A DNA stretch of 26,695 nt from JBCDJG01 sp038748065 (GTDB lineage: Bacteria; Pseudomonadota; Gammaproteobacteria; Pseudomonadales; Halieaceae): assembly GCA_038748065.1 (NCBI GenBank), contig JBCDJG010000062.1:1-26695 (forward strand). The letters are read 5' to 3'. This document shows positions 1-7,438 of the stretch, piece after piece (positions within the stretch are counted from its first letter, which is position 1; every line of letters starts with the position of its first letter). The position numbers and the translations under genes were made by a program. Below the pieces are notes generated by a model that did not search any database, was not told where the DNA came from, and saw nothing but the letters and a program-made list of their open reading frames with translations.

Positions 1-1045
1 CCCAGATATGCCAATGAATCTTCAGCTCCTCGCCCTCGGGCACCGCATGACCTCGACCTCCCGTGTAAAAGGCTACCGCCTCCTTCATGGTCGCAAAGCG
101 ACCGGAGTGCATGTAGGGCGCGGTCAGCTCAATATTGCGAAGCGATGGCACTTTAAAGCCACCGCGTTGGCTGGGTTCATTCATTACCGTTTCAGCACCC
201 GTGTCAAAGGGCATGCCCTCGGGCTCGGGCGTGCCCAGCACGGCAATCTGCTGATTGGTAAACAAAGGCGGCGTGTGGCATTCGGCGCAGCGCGCGACAA
301 AGGAGCGGAATATGTTCATGCCCTCTTTTTCATGGTCGGTCAGCGCATCCTGGTATCCGTGGGCATATTGGTCGTAGCGGCTGTTGAGTGAGACCAGCGA
401 GGACTGAAACGCTGTGAGGGCACGGTAAACCTGCGGCAGCTGTATGTCTGCATCCGGGTTGCGAAAGTCATAGGGATAGGCCTGCGCAAAGAGTGCGCGA
501 TAGGCGGGGATAGCGTTGAGTGTCTTGCGCAGATTATCCCGCGTGTTGGCCATCTCGTGTTTGTCGTACAGGGGCCCCTCAGCCTGCTGTTCAAGCGTGG
601 TGGCGCGGCCGTCCCAGAAAAAGCTTTTCAAGAAAGCCATATTCCAAAGGCTAGGTGCCGAGCGCGGCAACAGGTCTCCACCGTGGCCGACGCTGCGACC
701 GAGGCCGTCTGAGAAGCCCATGTCTGGCTTGTGACAGCTGGCACAGGACACCGTGCCGTCGACACTCAGGACGGGGTCAAAGAAGAGGTAGCGGCCAAGA
801 TCTATTTCCAGCGGAGTAAATCCGTCACGAAAATCAGGCAGACCCGTCTTCAGGCCGCCGACGCCGGCGTCTTCTAGAGAGTCATACATCATGTACAGGC
901 TGCGAAGCTCGCAGTGGCCCTGGCTCAACTCAAACCCGGGAGGGCAGTCGTGGTTGAGCGCAATCGCGTCAGCCGATGCAGCTGCCAGGCTCGGAAGCCC
1001 TTGCACCGATAGCAGAACCAGCGTGATGCGTATTATCAGCCGCAA
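1..1045 (-). CDS. MauG/CcpA-type dihaem cytochrome c peroxidase (3' end outside window)
   Basis: Periplasmic c-type dihaem peroxidase of the bacterial cytochrome c peroxidase/MauG family, which reduces peroxide or oxidises a partner using cytochrome electrons. The reverse-strand reading opens with a hydrophobic signal peptide ending near PSLAAASADA. It then shows a first haem site CASCH (around 735-750), the segment GFSDGLGR, the family segment FWDGRATTLEQQA, a second haem site CAECH (around 285-300) and, near the window edge, PYMHSGRFATMKEAV. There is no ATG before the signal peptide. The best start is TTG at 1045, two codons after the stop of the upstream cytochrome, with GGAG lying inside that gene's last codons. 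It is therefore translationally coupled to the c4-like cytochrome, a plausible electron donor. Its C-terminus is missing. Family assignment is firm; the substrate is unknown. Confidence 0.88.
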   Translation of the reverse strand, partial: MRLIIRITLVLLSVQGLPSLAAASADAIALNHDCPPGFELSQGHCELRSLYMMYDSLEDAGVGGLKTGLPDFRDGFTPLEIDLGRYLFFDPVLSVDGTVSCASCHKPDMGFSDGLGRSVGHGGDLLPRSAPSLWNMAFLKSFFWDGRATTLEQQAEGPLYDKHEMANTRDNLRKTLNAIPAYRALFAQAYPYDFRNPDADIQLPQVYRALTAFQSSLVSLNSRYDQYAHGYQDALTDHEKEGMNIFRSFVARCAECHTPPLFTNQQIAVLGTPEPEGMPFDTGAETVMNEPSQRGGFKVPSLRNIELTAPYMHSGRFATMKEAVAFYTGGRGHAVPEGEELKIHWHIW

Positions 1046-1048
1046 GGC

Positions 1049-1669
1049 CTAGTCCTCCAGGCTCCGGATATAGGCCACCACGTCGCGCACTGCCTGGTCA
1101 CTCGGGAGAATGGCGGCCATGGCCGTCATCTGGCGCCCCGTTCTATCATCGGGATGCGCGCCCCGGCTACCGCCGCGGAAGGCCTCGACCTGAGCCAGGA
1201 GATACCAGTCATCAGCGCCGGCAAGGCGTGGCGAGTTCAGCGCCGTGTTGCCGATAGCCCCCGCACCATGACAGGCGCCGCAAAACTGATTGTAATAATC
1301 GCCGCCAAGGGTGGCGTCGCCTTCTACGGTCGCCGCAGATTGGCCGCCTCCAAGGGTAGCGATGTAGGCCGATACGTTAAGCATTGCCTGCGTATCCGGT
1401 AGTACAGCCGCCATCGGTGCCATCTGCATAGCCGCCGGTGAGGCGCCAGCGCCGCCGCGCAGGCCATCCTTAAACTTCTGCAGCTGTGCAACGATGTACA
1501 CCGGCTCGAGGTGTGTGAGACGCGGTGCGTTCAGCGCCTCATTCCCCTCTCCCTGGGCGCCATGGCATGCGCTGCAGGTTGCGTATAGCGCCTGCCCCGC
1601 CGCGGCATCACCTGCCGCCATTGCGGGTGCAACCAGCAGCAGACATAAGGTGAAGATCAAGCTTCGCAT
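1049..1669 (-). CDS. c4-like dihaem cytochrome c
   Basis: Periplasmic electron-transfer protein of 206 aa made of two similar c-type cytochrome domains. A signal peptide (MRSLIFTLCLLLVAPAMA) precedes haem sites CSACH and CGACH. Each domain ends in a methionine-rich segment (AAMQMAPMAAVLP and GRQMTAMAAILP) that probably supplies the axial Met ligand. Length and two-domain design match cytochrome c4. I chose the ATG at 1669 because GGAGG lies 9 nt upstream; an in-frame TTG 15 nt earlier overlaps that ribosome site and would add MEDKL. The peroxidase gene follows after 3 nt, so the pair is probably one operon with this cytochrome feeding electrons to the peroxidase. The partner assignment is inference. 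Confidence 0.92.
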   Translation of the reverse strand: MRSLIFTLCLLLVAPAMAAGDAAAGQALYATCSACHGAQGEGNEALNAPRLTHLEPVYIVAQLQKFKDGLRGGAGASPAAMQMAPMAAVLPDTQAMLNVSAYIATLGGGQSAATVEGDATLGGDYYNQFCGACHGAGAIGNTALNSPRLAGADDWYLLAQVEAFRGGSRGAHPDDRTGRQMTAMAAILPSDQAVRDVVAYIRSLED

Positions 1670-1769
1670 GAGTTTATCCTCCAAGCGGGGGCGCCTTATT
1701 CTGGTGCCGCTCCGTCCATTTGGCGCGCATAGTGGTCGCGCAAGATGAAACCTAGCTTAAAAAACGTTA

Positions 1770-1783
1770 ATTATCGCTATCAA
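1770..1783. promoter_or_regulatory. FNR/ANR-like half-conserved box in divergent AT-rich promoter region
   Basis: The 238-bp gap between the cytochrome and the zinc-ribbon gene is markedly AT-rich between about 1745 and 1830. It holds ATTAT-CGCT-ATCAA, which matches one FNR half-site exactly and the other at 3 of 5 positions of TTGAT-N4-ATCAA. On the minus strand a perfect TATAAT (plus 1822-1827) lies about 40 bp further upstream of the cytochrome. FNR control of c-type cytochrome and peroxidase genes is common, but this match is imperfect and unproven. Confidence 0.25.
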
Positions 1784-1846
1784 AAGCCAATTAGGCACAA
1801 AATTACCCCTATTGGGTTGAAATTATAGCCCTTCCAGGCGCCGCGA

Positions 1847-1877
1847 TTGCCCTCTGGTAACAGCTCTGGACTATACT
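1847..1877 (+). promoter_or_regulatory. Candidate promoter for the zinc-ribbon gene
   Basis: TTGCCC (1847-1852) and TATACT (1872-1877) are separated by 19 bp, slightly longer than optimal. They lie about 30 bp upstream of the ATG at 1908. The -10 match is good; the spacing makes the call tentative. Confidence 0.35.
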
Positions 1878-1907
1878 GACGGCAATCTGAAAGCAGGGTT
1901 TGGATTC

Positions 1908-2303
1908 ATGAAATACGTTGCCGATCTTCACAGCATGCAGTGCCCGAAGTGCAGTCATGGCATGGAGGAAGTGACCTATGGCGAGGTCACCATCGATCGC
2001 TGCACGAACTGCGGCGGTCTCTGGTTCGATACCGGCGAGGTCGAACAGCTCAAAGCCAAGTGGATGGGGGATGCACTGGACACTGGCGACCCCCAAGAGG
2101 GTAAGAAATGGGATACCATCGATGACATCGGCTGTCCGCGCTGTGGCAAGCCAATGGAGAAGACGTCAGACCCGGACCAGACGCATATCTGGTACGAAGT
2201 CTGCGATGAACACGGCCTGTTCATGGATGCCGGTGAGTTCACAGACTATAAGCAAGAAACTTTGACGGACTGGTTTCGCGGGCTCGTCAGGGGCAGCCGC
2301 TGA
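1908..2303 (+). CDS. zf-TFIIB-type double zinc-ribbon protein
   Basis: Small 131-aa cytoplasmic protein with two zinc-ribbon-like units. The first is CPKC...M with CTNCGGLWFDTGEVEQL, the classic bacterial zf-TFIIB signature. The second is CPRCGKPM followed by CDEHGLFMDAGEF, where the last cysteine of the second pair is replaced by His. Family members bind zinc; their cellular role is unknown despite the name. The first ATG is used; upstream it has only a weak AGG. A strong intrinsic terminator follows, so it is probably a single-gene unit. Confidence 0.85.
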   Translation: MKYVADLHSMQCPKCSHGMEEVTYGEVTIDRCTNCGGLWFDTGEVEQLKAKWMGDALDTGDPQEGKKWDTIDDIGCPRCGKPMEKTSDPDQTHIWYEVCDEHGLFMDAGEFTDYKQETLTDWFRGLVRGSR

Positions 2304-2323
2304 CCGGCCCTTGGCGGTAATCG

Positions 2324-2352
2324 GGGCGGCTACGGCCGCCCTTTCTCTTTTT
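2324..2352 (+). terminator. Intrinsic terminator after the zinc-ribbon gene (UACG tetraloop)
   Basis: A perfect 7-bp stem GGGCGGC/GCCGCCC (2324-2330 with 2335-2341) closes a TACG loop and is followed by a T-rich tract TTTCTCTTTTT. The C(UACG)G loop belongs to the UNCG class of very stable tetraloops. This separates the zinc-ribbon gene from the DAHP synthase gene. Confidence 0.85.
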
Positions 2353-2405
2353 AAGGGCCCGATACCACCGTAGGGCCTGGTAACAGACTAGCGATACCCG
2401 AGACT

Positions 2406-3458
2406 ATGACGGAAAGCACCGCCGACCTGCGCATTGTTCAGACTCAGCCCCTCATCACGCCCTCGGCGTTGGCGCTGGCGATGCCACTGCCGGATAACGC
2501 CGCGACAAGTATTGCCACTGCCAGGCACAACATCGAACGCGTACTGGCGGGCGATGACCAGCGCATACTGGCCATCGTCGGACCCTGCTCCGTGCACGAC
2601 CCGGACGCGCTGATGGCGTTTGCACGCGCATTCAAAGCGGCTACCGACCCGCTGCAAGACAGCATCCTGCCGATTCTGCGCGTCTATTTTGAGAAACCTC
2701 GCACCACCATTGGCTGGAAGGGCCTGATCAATGACCCCGATCTGGACAACAGCTTCCAGATAAATCGTGGCCTCCATACGGCTCGCCAGCTACTGCTTGA
2801 AGTCGCTGAGCTGGGCCTGCCCGCCGCGTCTGAATTTCTCGATACCACGTTTGGCCAGTACTACGCGGAGCTGGTGAGCTTCGGCGCTATCGGCGCCCGT
2901 ACGGTAGAGAGCCAGGTTCATCGAGAGCTGGCCTCAGGCCTGTCTATGCCAGTGGGCTTCAAAAACGGTACGAGCGGCGATATCGGCGTCGCCATAGATG
3001 CGCTCAAGTCTGCCGGGCATAGCCACTGCTTCCCGTCTATCACCCACGATGGCACACCCGCCGTACTGCGATCCAGTGGCAACCCGCACTGCTACCTGAT
3101 TCTGCGCGGCGGCAGCGACAGTGGACCCAACTATGGCGCATACAGCATTGCGCAGGCGGCGGCAGCTCTGTCCGAGGCGGGGCGCCCGGCATCGGTGATC
3201 GTGGACTGCAGCCATGGCAACAGCAGCAAGGATTACCAGCGTCAGCCGCTGGTTCTGGCAGATCTGTGCGACCAGATCGAGCAGGGTCAAGGCGCTATTC
3301 GGGGCGTGATGCTGGAAAGTCATCTCGTTGCCGGCAAACAATCCATAGACGCCAAGCCCTTGACCTATGGCCAGAGCATCACCGACGCCTGCCTGGCACT
3401 TGACGATACGGTGCCTCTGCTACAGCAGCTGGCCGCCGCCGCCAGCCGCAGGCCTTGA
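2406..3458 (+). CDS. aroG: Class I DAHP synthase (3-deoxy-7-phosphoheptulonate synthase)
   Basis: Catalyses the first step of the shikimate pathway: phosphoenolpyruvate plus erythrose-4-phosphate gives DAHP, in the cytoplasm. The 350-aa length matches E. coli AroF/G/H. Conserved blocks appear in order: IVGPCSVHD, PRTTIGWKGLINDP, LDNSFQINRGL, GLPAASEFLD, GAIGARTVESQVHRE, GFKNGTSGD, GNPHCYLILRGG, DCSHGNSSK, GVMLESHL and YGQSITDACL. The blocks resemble AroG slightly more than AroF, but which amino acid inhibits the enzyme cannot be told, so the symbol is provisional. The ATG lacks a strong ribosome site. The gene converges on the MOSC gene with only 6 nt between stops. Confidence 0.95.
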   Translation: MTESTADLRIVQTQPLITPSALALAMPLPDNAATSIATARHNIERVLAGDDQRILAIVGPCSVHDPDALMAFARAFKAATDPLQDSILPILRVYFEKPRTTIGWKGLINDPDLDNSFQINRGLHTARQLLLEVAELGLPAASEFLDTTFGQYYAELVSFGAIGARTVESQVHRELASGLSMPVGFKNGTSGDIGVAIDALKSAGHSHCFPSITHDGTPAVLRSSGNPHCYLILRGGSDSGPNYGAYSIAQAAAALSEAGRPASVIVDCSHGNSSKDYQRQPLVLADLCDQIEQGQGAIRGVMLESHLVAGKQSIDAKPLTYGQSITDACLALDDTVPLLQQLAAAASRRP

Positions 3459-3464
3459 TCTGGC

Positions 3465-4277
3465 TCAGGCGATCACTTCGATGGACTGCCCCACAGCAAG
3501 TGACCCCAAACTGTCGTAAAGCAGGTTCTGCCCAAAGTACACGGCACCCTCGCGGCGCCTGAAAGCCGCCAGGGTACGCAGGATCTCGCTGTCGCGCTCG
3601 GCCGTGGTTTGCTCGATTGAAGGAATAACACAGCGCGAGCAGGCCTTAGCCACCGTAAGCTCCTGTGCACCGATGCGAATTCGCTGCCAGCGGTCCTCGG
3701 CAAAGGCCTCACAGCCATCAACAACGAGATTGGGGCGAAAGCGATCCATTGGTACCGGGGCTGAAAGCCTGTCGTTCAGTGCCGCAAGCGAGGCGCTTGA
3801 GATCAACAACAGGGGAAAGCCATCTGCGAAGCTCACGGTTTCGCCCCCCGTGGCATACAGGCCATCTACACGCCGGTAGCTGTCCTCGGGCATGAATACC
3901 AGGTGGCACTCAACATCGAGAAAATCCGTTAGCGCCGCATCCACCTCGGGCCCGGCATAGCGCGCCGGCACACTGTCTTCCCACACAACAACGTGGCGCT
4001 GCGGTGCATCTTCCCCGGGCTCGGCGACATCTATGCGCCGCTCCCCAATCTGCAGCGACAGGCCACCAGACATCACCCGAGGCTTAATCAAACATAGACG
4101 TGCATGGCTGCGCTGCGTCAAAAATGCCCCGCGTCCGTCCACAATCATCCAGCGTCTATCACCGACGGGGCCGAAGCGATCCAGGTGAGTCTCCGTCAAC
4201 GCGATGCCGGCACAGGACTTAATCGGATAAATGTGAATATCGCTAAGCGTGATATCGCCTGTCATGCGTATCATCAT
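3465..4277 (-). CDS. YcbX-like MOSC domain protein (N-terminal beta-barrel plus MOSC)
   Basis: About 270 aa. The N-terminal MOSC_N beta barrel begins at LSDIHIYPIKSC. The C-terminal MOSC domain contains FRPNLVVDG, EDRWQRIRIG and KACSRCVIPSIE, whose cysteine corresponds to the conserved MOSC cysteine. E. coli YcbX, with the same layout, supports molybdenum-cofactor-dependent reduction of N-hydroxylated compounds. I placed the start at ATG 4277, which has GGA 6 nt upstream; an internal ATG at 4265 aligns best with the E. coli start. A longer reading to 4349 would collide with the divergent glutathione reductase start. It has no ferredoxin-like C-terminal domain, unlike E. coli YcbX. It may be involved in reductive detoxification; this is inference. 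Confidence 0.88.
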   Translation of the reverse strand: MMIRMTGDITLSDIHIYPIKSCAGIALTETHLDRFGPVGDRRWMIVDGRGAFLTQRSHARLCLIKPRVMSGGLSLQIGERRIDVAEPGEDAPQRHVVVWEDSVPARYAGPEVDAALTDFLDVECHLVFMPEDSYRRVDGLYATGGETVSFADGFPLLLISSASLAALNDRLSAPVPMDRFRPNLVVDGCEAFAEDRWQRIRIGAQELTVAKACSRCVIPSIEQTTAERDSEILRTLAAFRRREGAVYFGQNLLYDSLGSLAVGQSIEVIA

Positions 4278-4348
4278 AGCGAATCCGCAACGGTTTGGGT
4301 TGTGCGGCCAGGCTGCTAGACTGATTCGACAAATTCCGGGAGAACACA

Positions 4349-5707
4349 ATGAGTGAGAAGGACTACGACCTCTTCGTTATCGGAGCCGGTTCGGGCGGCG
4401 TGCGGGCGGCACGCATGGCTGGCGGTTTCGGCGCGCGCGTCGCCGTGGCAGAGGATCGCTACATGGGTGGCACCTGCGTCAATGTGGGTTGTGTCCCCAA
4501 AAAGCTCTACGTCTATGCCTCTGAATATGGCAAGGGCTTCCGCGACGCGGCGGGCTTCGGCTGGGACGCTGGAGCGCCAAACTTCGATTGGGCCACGCTG
4601 CGCGACAACAAGAAGGCTGAAATCGCACGCCTGAACGGCATTTACGACCGCATGTTGGGCGGCGCTAACGTGGACATCATCAATGGGCGCGCACGCATCA
4701 TCGATGCCAATACGGTCGCCGTCGGGGAGCAACAGTTCACCGCGGAGCGACTCCTGATCGCTACCGGCGGCTGGCCATACATCCCTGAATTTCCAGGCAG
4801 CGAGTACGCCATTACCTCCAACGAAGTGTTTGATTTAGAGCGCTTCCCCGAAAAGCTGGTCGTCGTCGGGGGCGGCTACATCGCAACCGAATTTGCCGGC
4901 ATTTTCAATGGCCTCGGCGCCAGCGTCACCCAGCTGTACCGCGGACCCTTGTTTCTGCGCGGGTTCGATCACGACATTCGCGAGCAGGCGGCAATCGAGA
5001 TCCGCAAAACCGGCGTTGACCTTCGCTTCGATAGCAACGTAGAGGCCATTCGGCAAACACCGGAGGGACTGGCAGTAGACCTGGTAGACGGCTCCACTCT
5101 GCCGGCCGACACGGTACTGTATGCAACGGGTCGCAAGCCGCACCTCGAAGGGCTGGGTCTTGAGAACATTGATGTAGCGCTGACCGAAAGCGGCACCGTA
5201 GCGGTCGATGAGTACTTTGAAACAACGCAAAAAGGCGTATTCGCACTCGGAGACGTCATCGGTGGTATGGAGCTCACCCCCGTAGCGCTGGCCGAGGGCA
5301 TGGCCTTCGCGCGCCGCCAGTACGGTGATCTGGATGCGCCGGTAGACTATGACTTTATTCCGACCGCAGTATTCAGCCAGCCCAATATCGGTACAGTGGG
5401 TTTTACCGAGGAAGAAGCGCGTGAGACCTTTGGCGAGATCACGCTCAACAAATCGAGCTTCAAACCCATGAAGCATACGATCAGCGGGCGTGATGAAAAA
5501 ACCTTTATGAAGCTGATTGTGGACACAGCCAGCGACCGGGTGGTGGGCATTCACATGCTGGGGCCCGACGCGGGCGAAATCACTCAGGGCCTGGCTATCG
5601 CCATGAAGGCCGGCGCCACCAAGGCGGTGTTCGACCAGACCATTGGCATTCATCCTACGGCCGCGGAAGAATTCGTCACCATGCGTGAGCCCTGGACTGG
5701 CGACTAA
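4349..5707 (+). CDS. gor: Glutathione-disulfide reductase
   Basis: FAD-dependent cytoplasmic enzyme that reduces glutathione disulfide with NADPH. In its 452 aa I see the FAD-binding GAGSGG (12-17), the redox disulfide CVNVGC (Cys43/Cys48), the NADPH-binding GGGYIATEFAGI followed by YRGPLFLRGFD with arginines typical of NADPH selectivity, a second FAD block ATGRKP and VFALGDVIGG, and the C-terminal HPTAAEE with catalytic His435/Glu440. The start is supported by GGGAG about 8 nt upstream. A TauE/SafE permease gene follows after 5 nt, suggesting co-transcription. Glutathione rather than trypanothione or mercury is indicated by the overall pattern; the gor name is secure. Confidence 0.95.
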   Translation: MSEKDYDLFVIGAGSGGVRAARMAGGFGARVAVAEDRYMGGTCVNVGCVPKKLYVYASEYGKGFRDAAGFGWDAGAPNFDWATLRDNKKAEIARLNGIYDRMLGGANVDIINGRARIIDANTVAVGEQQFTAERLLIATGGWPYIPEFPGSEYAITSNEVFDLERFPEKLVVVGGGYIATEFAGIFNGLGASVTQLYRGPLFLRGFDHDIREQAAIEIRKTGVDLRFDSNVEAIRQTPEGLAVDLVDGSTLPADTVLYATGRKPHLEGLGLENIDVALTESGTVAVDEYFETTQKGVFALGDVIGGMELTPVALAEGMAFARRQYGDLDAPVDYDFIPTAVFSQPNIGTVGFTEEEARETFGEITLNKSSFKPMKHTISGRDEKTFMKLIVDTASDRVVGIHMLGPDAGEITQGLAIAMKAGATKAVFDQTIGIHPTAAEEFVTMREPWTGD

Positions 5708-5712
5708 ACTCC

Positions 5713-6471
5713 GTGGAACTGCAGCTCTGGCAGGCTGTACTGCTGGCATCGGTCGGCGTGATCGCCGGCTTTCTCAACGTCATGGCGGGCGGCGGCTCGC
5801 TTCTCACGGTGCCCGTGATGGTGTTCATGGGCGTCCCGGGTCCGGTCGCCAACGGCACGAATCGCATCGCGATCCTCGCCCAGAACCTGGTAGCGATTAC
5901 CACGTTTTTTCGCCGCGGCTTCGCCGATTTCAAGCTCAGCCTTTCGCTGGCGGCGTGTGCTCTACCGGGTGCGATCGCCGGGGCGATGGTGGGCGTGCAG
6001 TTGGAAGGGGTCTGGTTCAATCGCATCCTGGCTCTGGTGATGGTTGCCGTTATGGTGGTCATGTATTTTGATCGCGGCAGCGCCGAGCAGCGCGCGGAGC
6101 ATATCCCCAGCAAGCGCCAGCTCTGGCAGGGTCATGCCTTGATGCTCGCCGCCGGGTTCTGGGGCGGTTTCATCCAGATTGGCGTCGGCTTTATTCTCAT
6201 GCCCATACTCAACCGCGTCATGGGCCTCGACCTTGTGCGCACGAATATGCACAAGGTTTTCATTGTCGCCATCTATACTATCGCTGCGCTGTGGGTGTTT
6301 GCCGCACAGGTCGAAATGCTCTGGGTTATGGGGGCTGCCCTGGCGTTTGGCAACGCCATCGGTGGCTATCTCGGCGCCCACTTCGCAGTCGCTCAGGGCG
6401 AGCGCCTGATAAAAATTGTGTTAAACGTGGTGCTCGTCGCATTTATTATTAAGTTGCTATGGCCGGTCTAA
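5713..6471 (+). CDS. TauE/SafE family permease (probable sulfite/organosulfonate exporter)
   Basis: Inner-membrane protein of 252 aa with about eight hydrophobic spans. The N-terminal signature GFLNVMAGGGSLLTVPVMVF...ANGTNRIAI and the repeat-like second half GGFIQIGVGFILMPIL...NMHKVF are diagnostic of TauE/SafE (DUF81). Family members export sulfite, sulfoacetate or other anions, but most are uncharacterised. The start is GTG, 5 nt after gor; there is no nearby ATG that keeps the first span. Being coupled to gor suggests a thiol or sulfur context, which is inference. Confidence 0.9.
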   Translation: MELQLWQAVLLASVGVIAGFLNVMAGGGSLLTVPVMVFMGVPGPVANGTNRIAILAQNLVAITTFFRRGFADFKLSLSLAACALPGAIAGAMVGVQLEGVWFNRILALVMVAVMVVMYFDRGSAEQRAEHIPSKRQLWQGHALMLAAGFWGGFIQIGVGFILMPILNRVMGLDLVRTNMHKVFIVAIYTIAALWVFAAQVEMLWVMGAALAFGNAIGGYLGAHFAVAQGERLIKIVLNVVLVAFIIKLLWPV

Positions 6472-6490
6472 AACAGCCCGATCACGGACG

Positions 6491-7438
6491 GTGACAGGCA
6501 TGCTTGAAGTGAGAAACATCAGCCGCTGCTACGGCGAGAAGAAGGCCGTCGACCGGGTCTCTTTCGCCATCGACAAACAGCAGGTTGTCGGTCTGCTAGG
6601 CCCGAATGGTGCCGGCAAATCAACCATCATGAAGATCATCAGCGGTAGCCTTGAAGCGACCAGTGGTGAGGTGTGGTATGACGGCGCACGAGTAGACCGC
6701 GACTTCTCAGGCCTGCAAAGCGAGCTGGGCTACTTGCCCGAAGCGCTGCCGGTGTACCCCGATCTGCTGGTCGCCGACTACCTGGACTACGTGGCGACCA
6801 TCAAGAGCGTGCCCGCTGGTGAGCGCAGCGACGTCATCGGCGATGTGCTCTCCGCTCTCAACCTGCGCACGCGCGCGCTGGACCGTATCGGCATACTCTC
6901 CCGCGGCATGAAGCAGCGCGTTGGCGTGGCGCAGGCGATCATGAATCGACCGCGGCTGCTTATACTCGACGAACCTACCAACGGCCTCGACCCGGAGCAA
7001 ACCGAGGAGATGCGCAAACTCATCCGGCGCCTGGCGCGGCGCGCCACGGTCTTGCTGTCCACACATATCCTGCAGGAGGTCGAGGCGGTCTGCGACCGCG
7101 TCATCGTGCTGCATGAGGGCAAACTGGTACTGGATGACAGCGTCGCCAGCCTGCGCAAGTGTGGTGCCCTGTGGTTACGCGTGGAGGGCAAAATAAAGCA
7201 GCTTAAGGCCTCGCTGGAGCAGCTACCACACGTGCACCATGTGGAACACAATACCAAGGGCACCTGCGAAGAGTTTACCCTGAGGCTTGAAATGCCTGCT
7301 GATGTCGATGCGGTCTCCGACCAGGTGTTCCATGCCGTCGCCCAAAGTGGCGCAAAGCTGTACCAGATGGAGCGCCTGAGCCGAGACCTGGACACCGTAT
7401 TCCGGGAAAGTACCGCAGGCAGAGAGATGGAGCCGTGA
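6491..7438 (+). CDS. Gld-like ABC transporter ATPase
   Basis: Cytoplasmic ATPase subunit, up to 315 aa. Walker A is GPNGAGKST (residues 37-45), the signature is LSRGMKQRVGVAQA (about 135-148), Walker B is LLILDEPTNGLDP, and STHILQEVEAVCDRV contains the switch histidine. After the ATPase core comes a roughly 90-residue C-terminal extension, as in GldA and related ABC-2 ATPases. The start is either GTG at 6491 or ATG at 6500 (MLEVRNIS); the ribosome site does not decide. The stop overlaps the next GTG by 4 nt (GTGA), tying it to the permease/GldG fusion. Members of this class move lipids, polysaccharides or proteins; the substrate here is unknown. Confidence 0.93.
   Translation: MTGMLEVRNISRCYGEKKAVDRVSFAIDKQQVVGLLGPNGAGKSTIMKIISGSLEATSGEVWYDGARVDRDFSGLQSELGYLPEALPVYPDLLVADYLDYVATIKSVPAGERSDVIGDVLSALNLRTRALDRIGILSRGMKQRVGVAQAIMNRPRLLILDEPTNGLDPEQTEEMRKLIRRLARRATVLLSTHILQEVEAVCDRVIVLHEGKLVLDDSVASLRKCGALWLRVEGKIKQLKASLEQLPHVHHVEHNTKGTCEEFTLRLEMPADVDAVSDQVFHAVAQSGAKLYQMERLSRDLDTVFRESTAGREMEP

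Noticed and set aside
4835..5749. 304-aa minus-strand open frame
   Set aside because: Antisense to glutathione reductase, which carries all catalytic motifs; the product has no recognisable domain.
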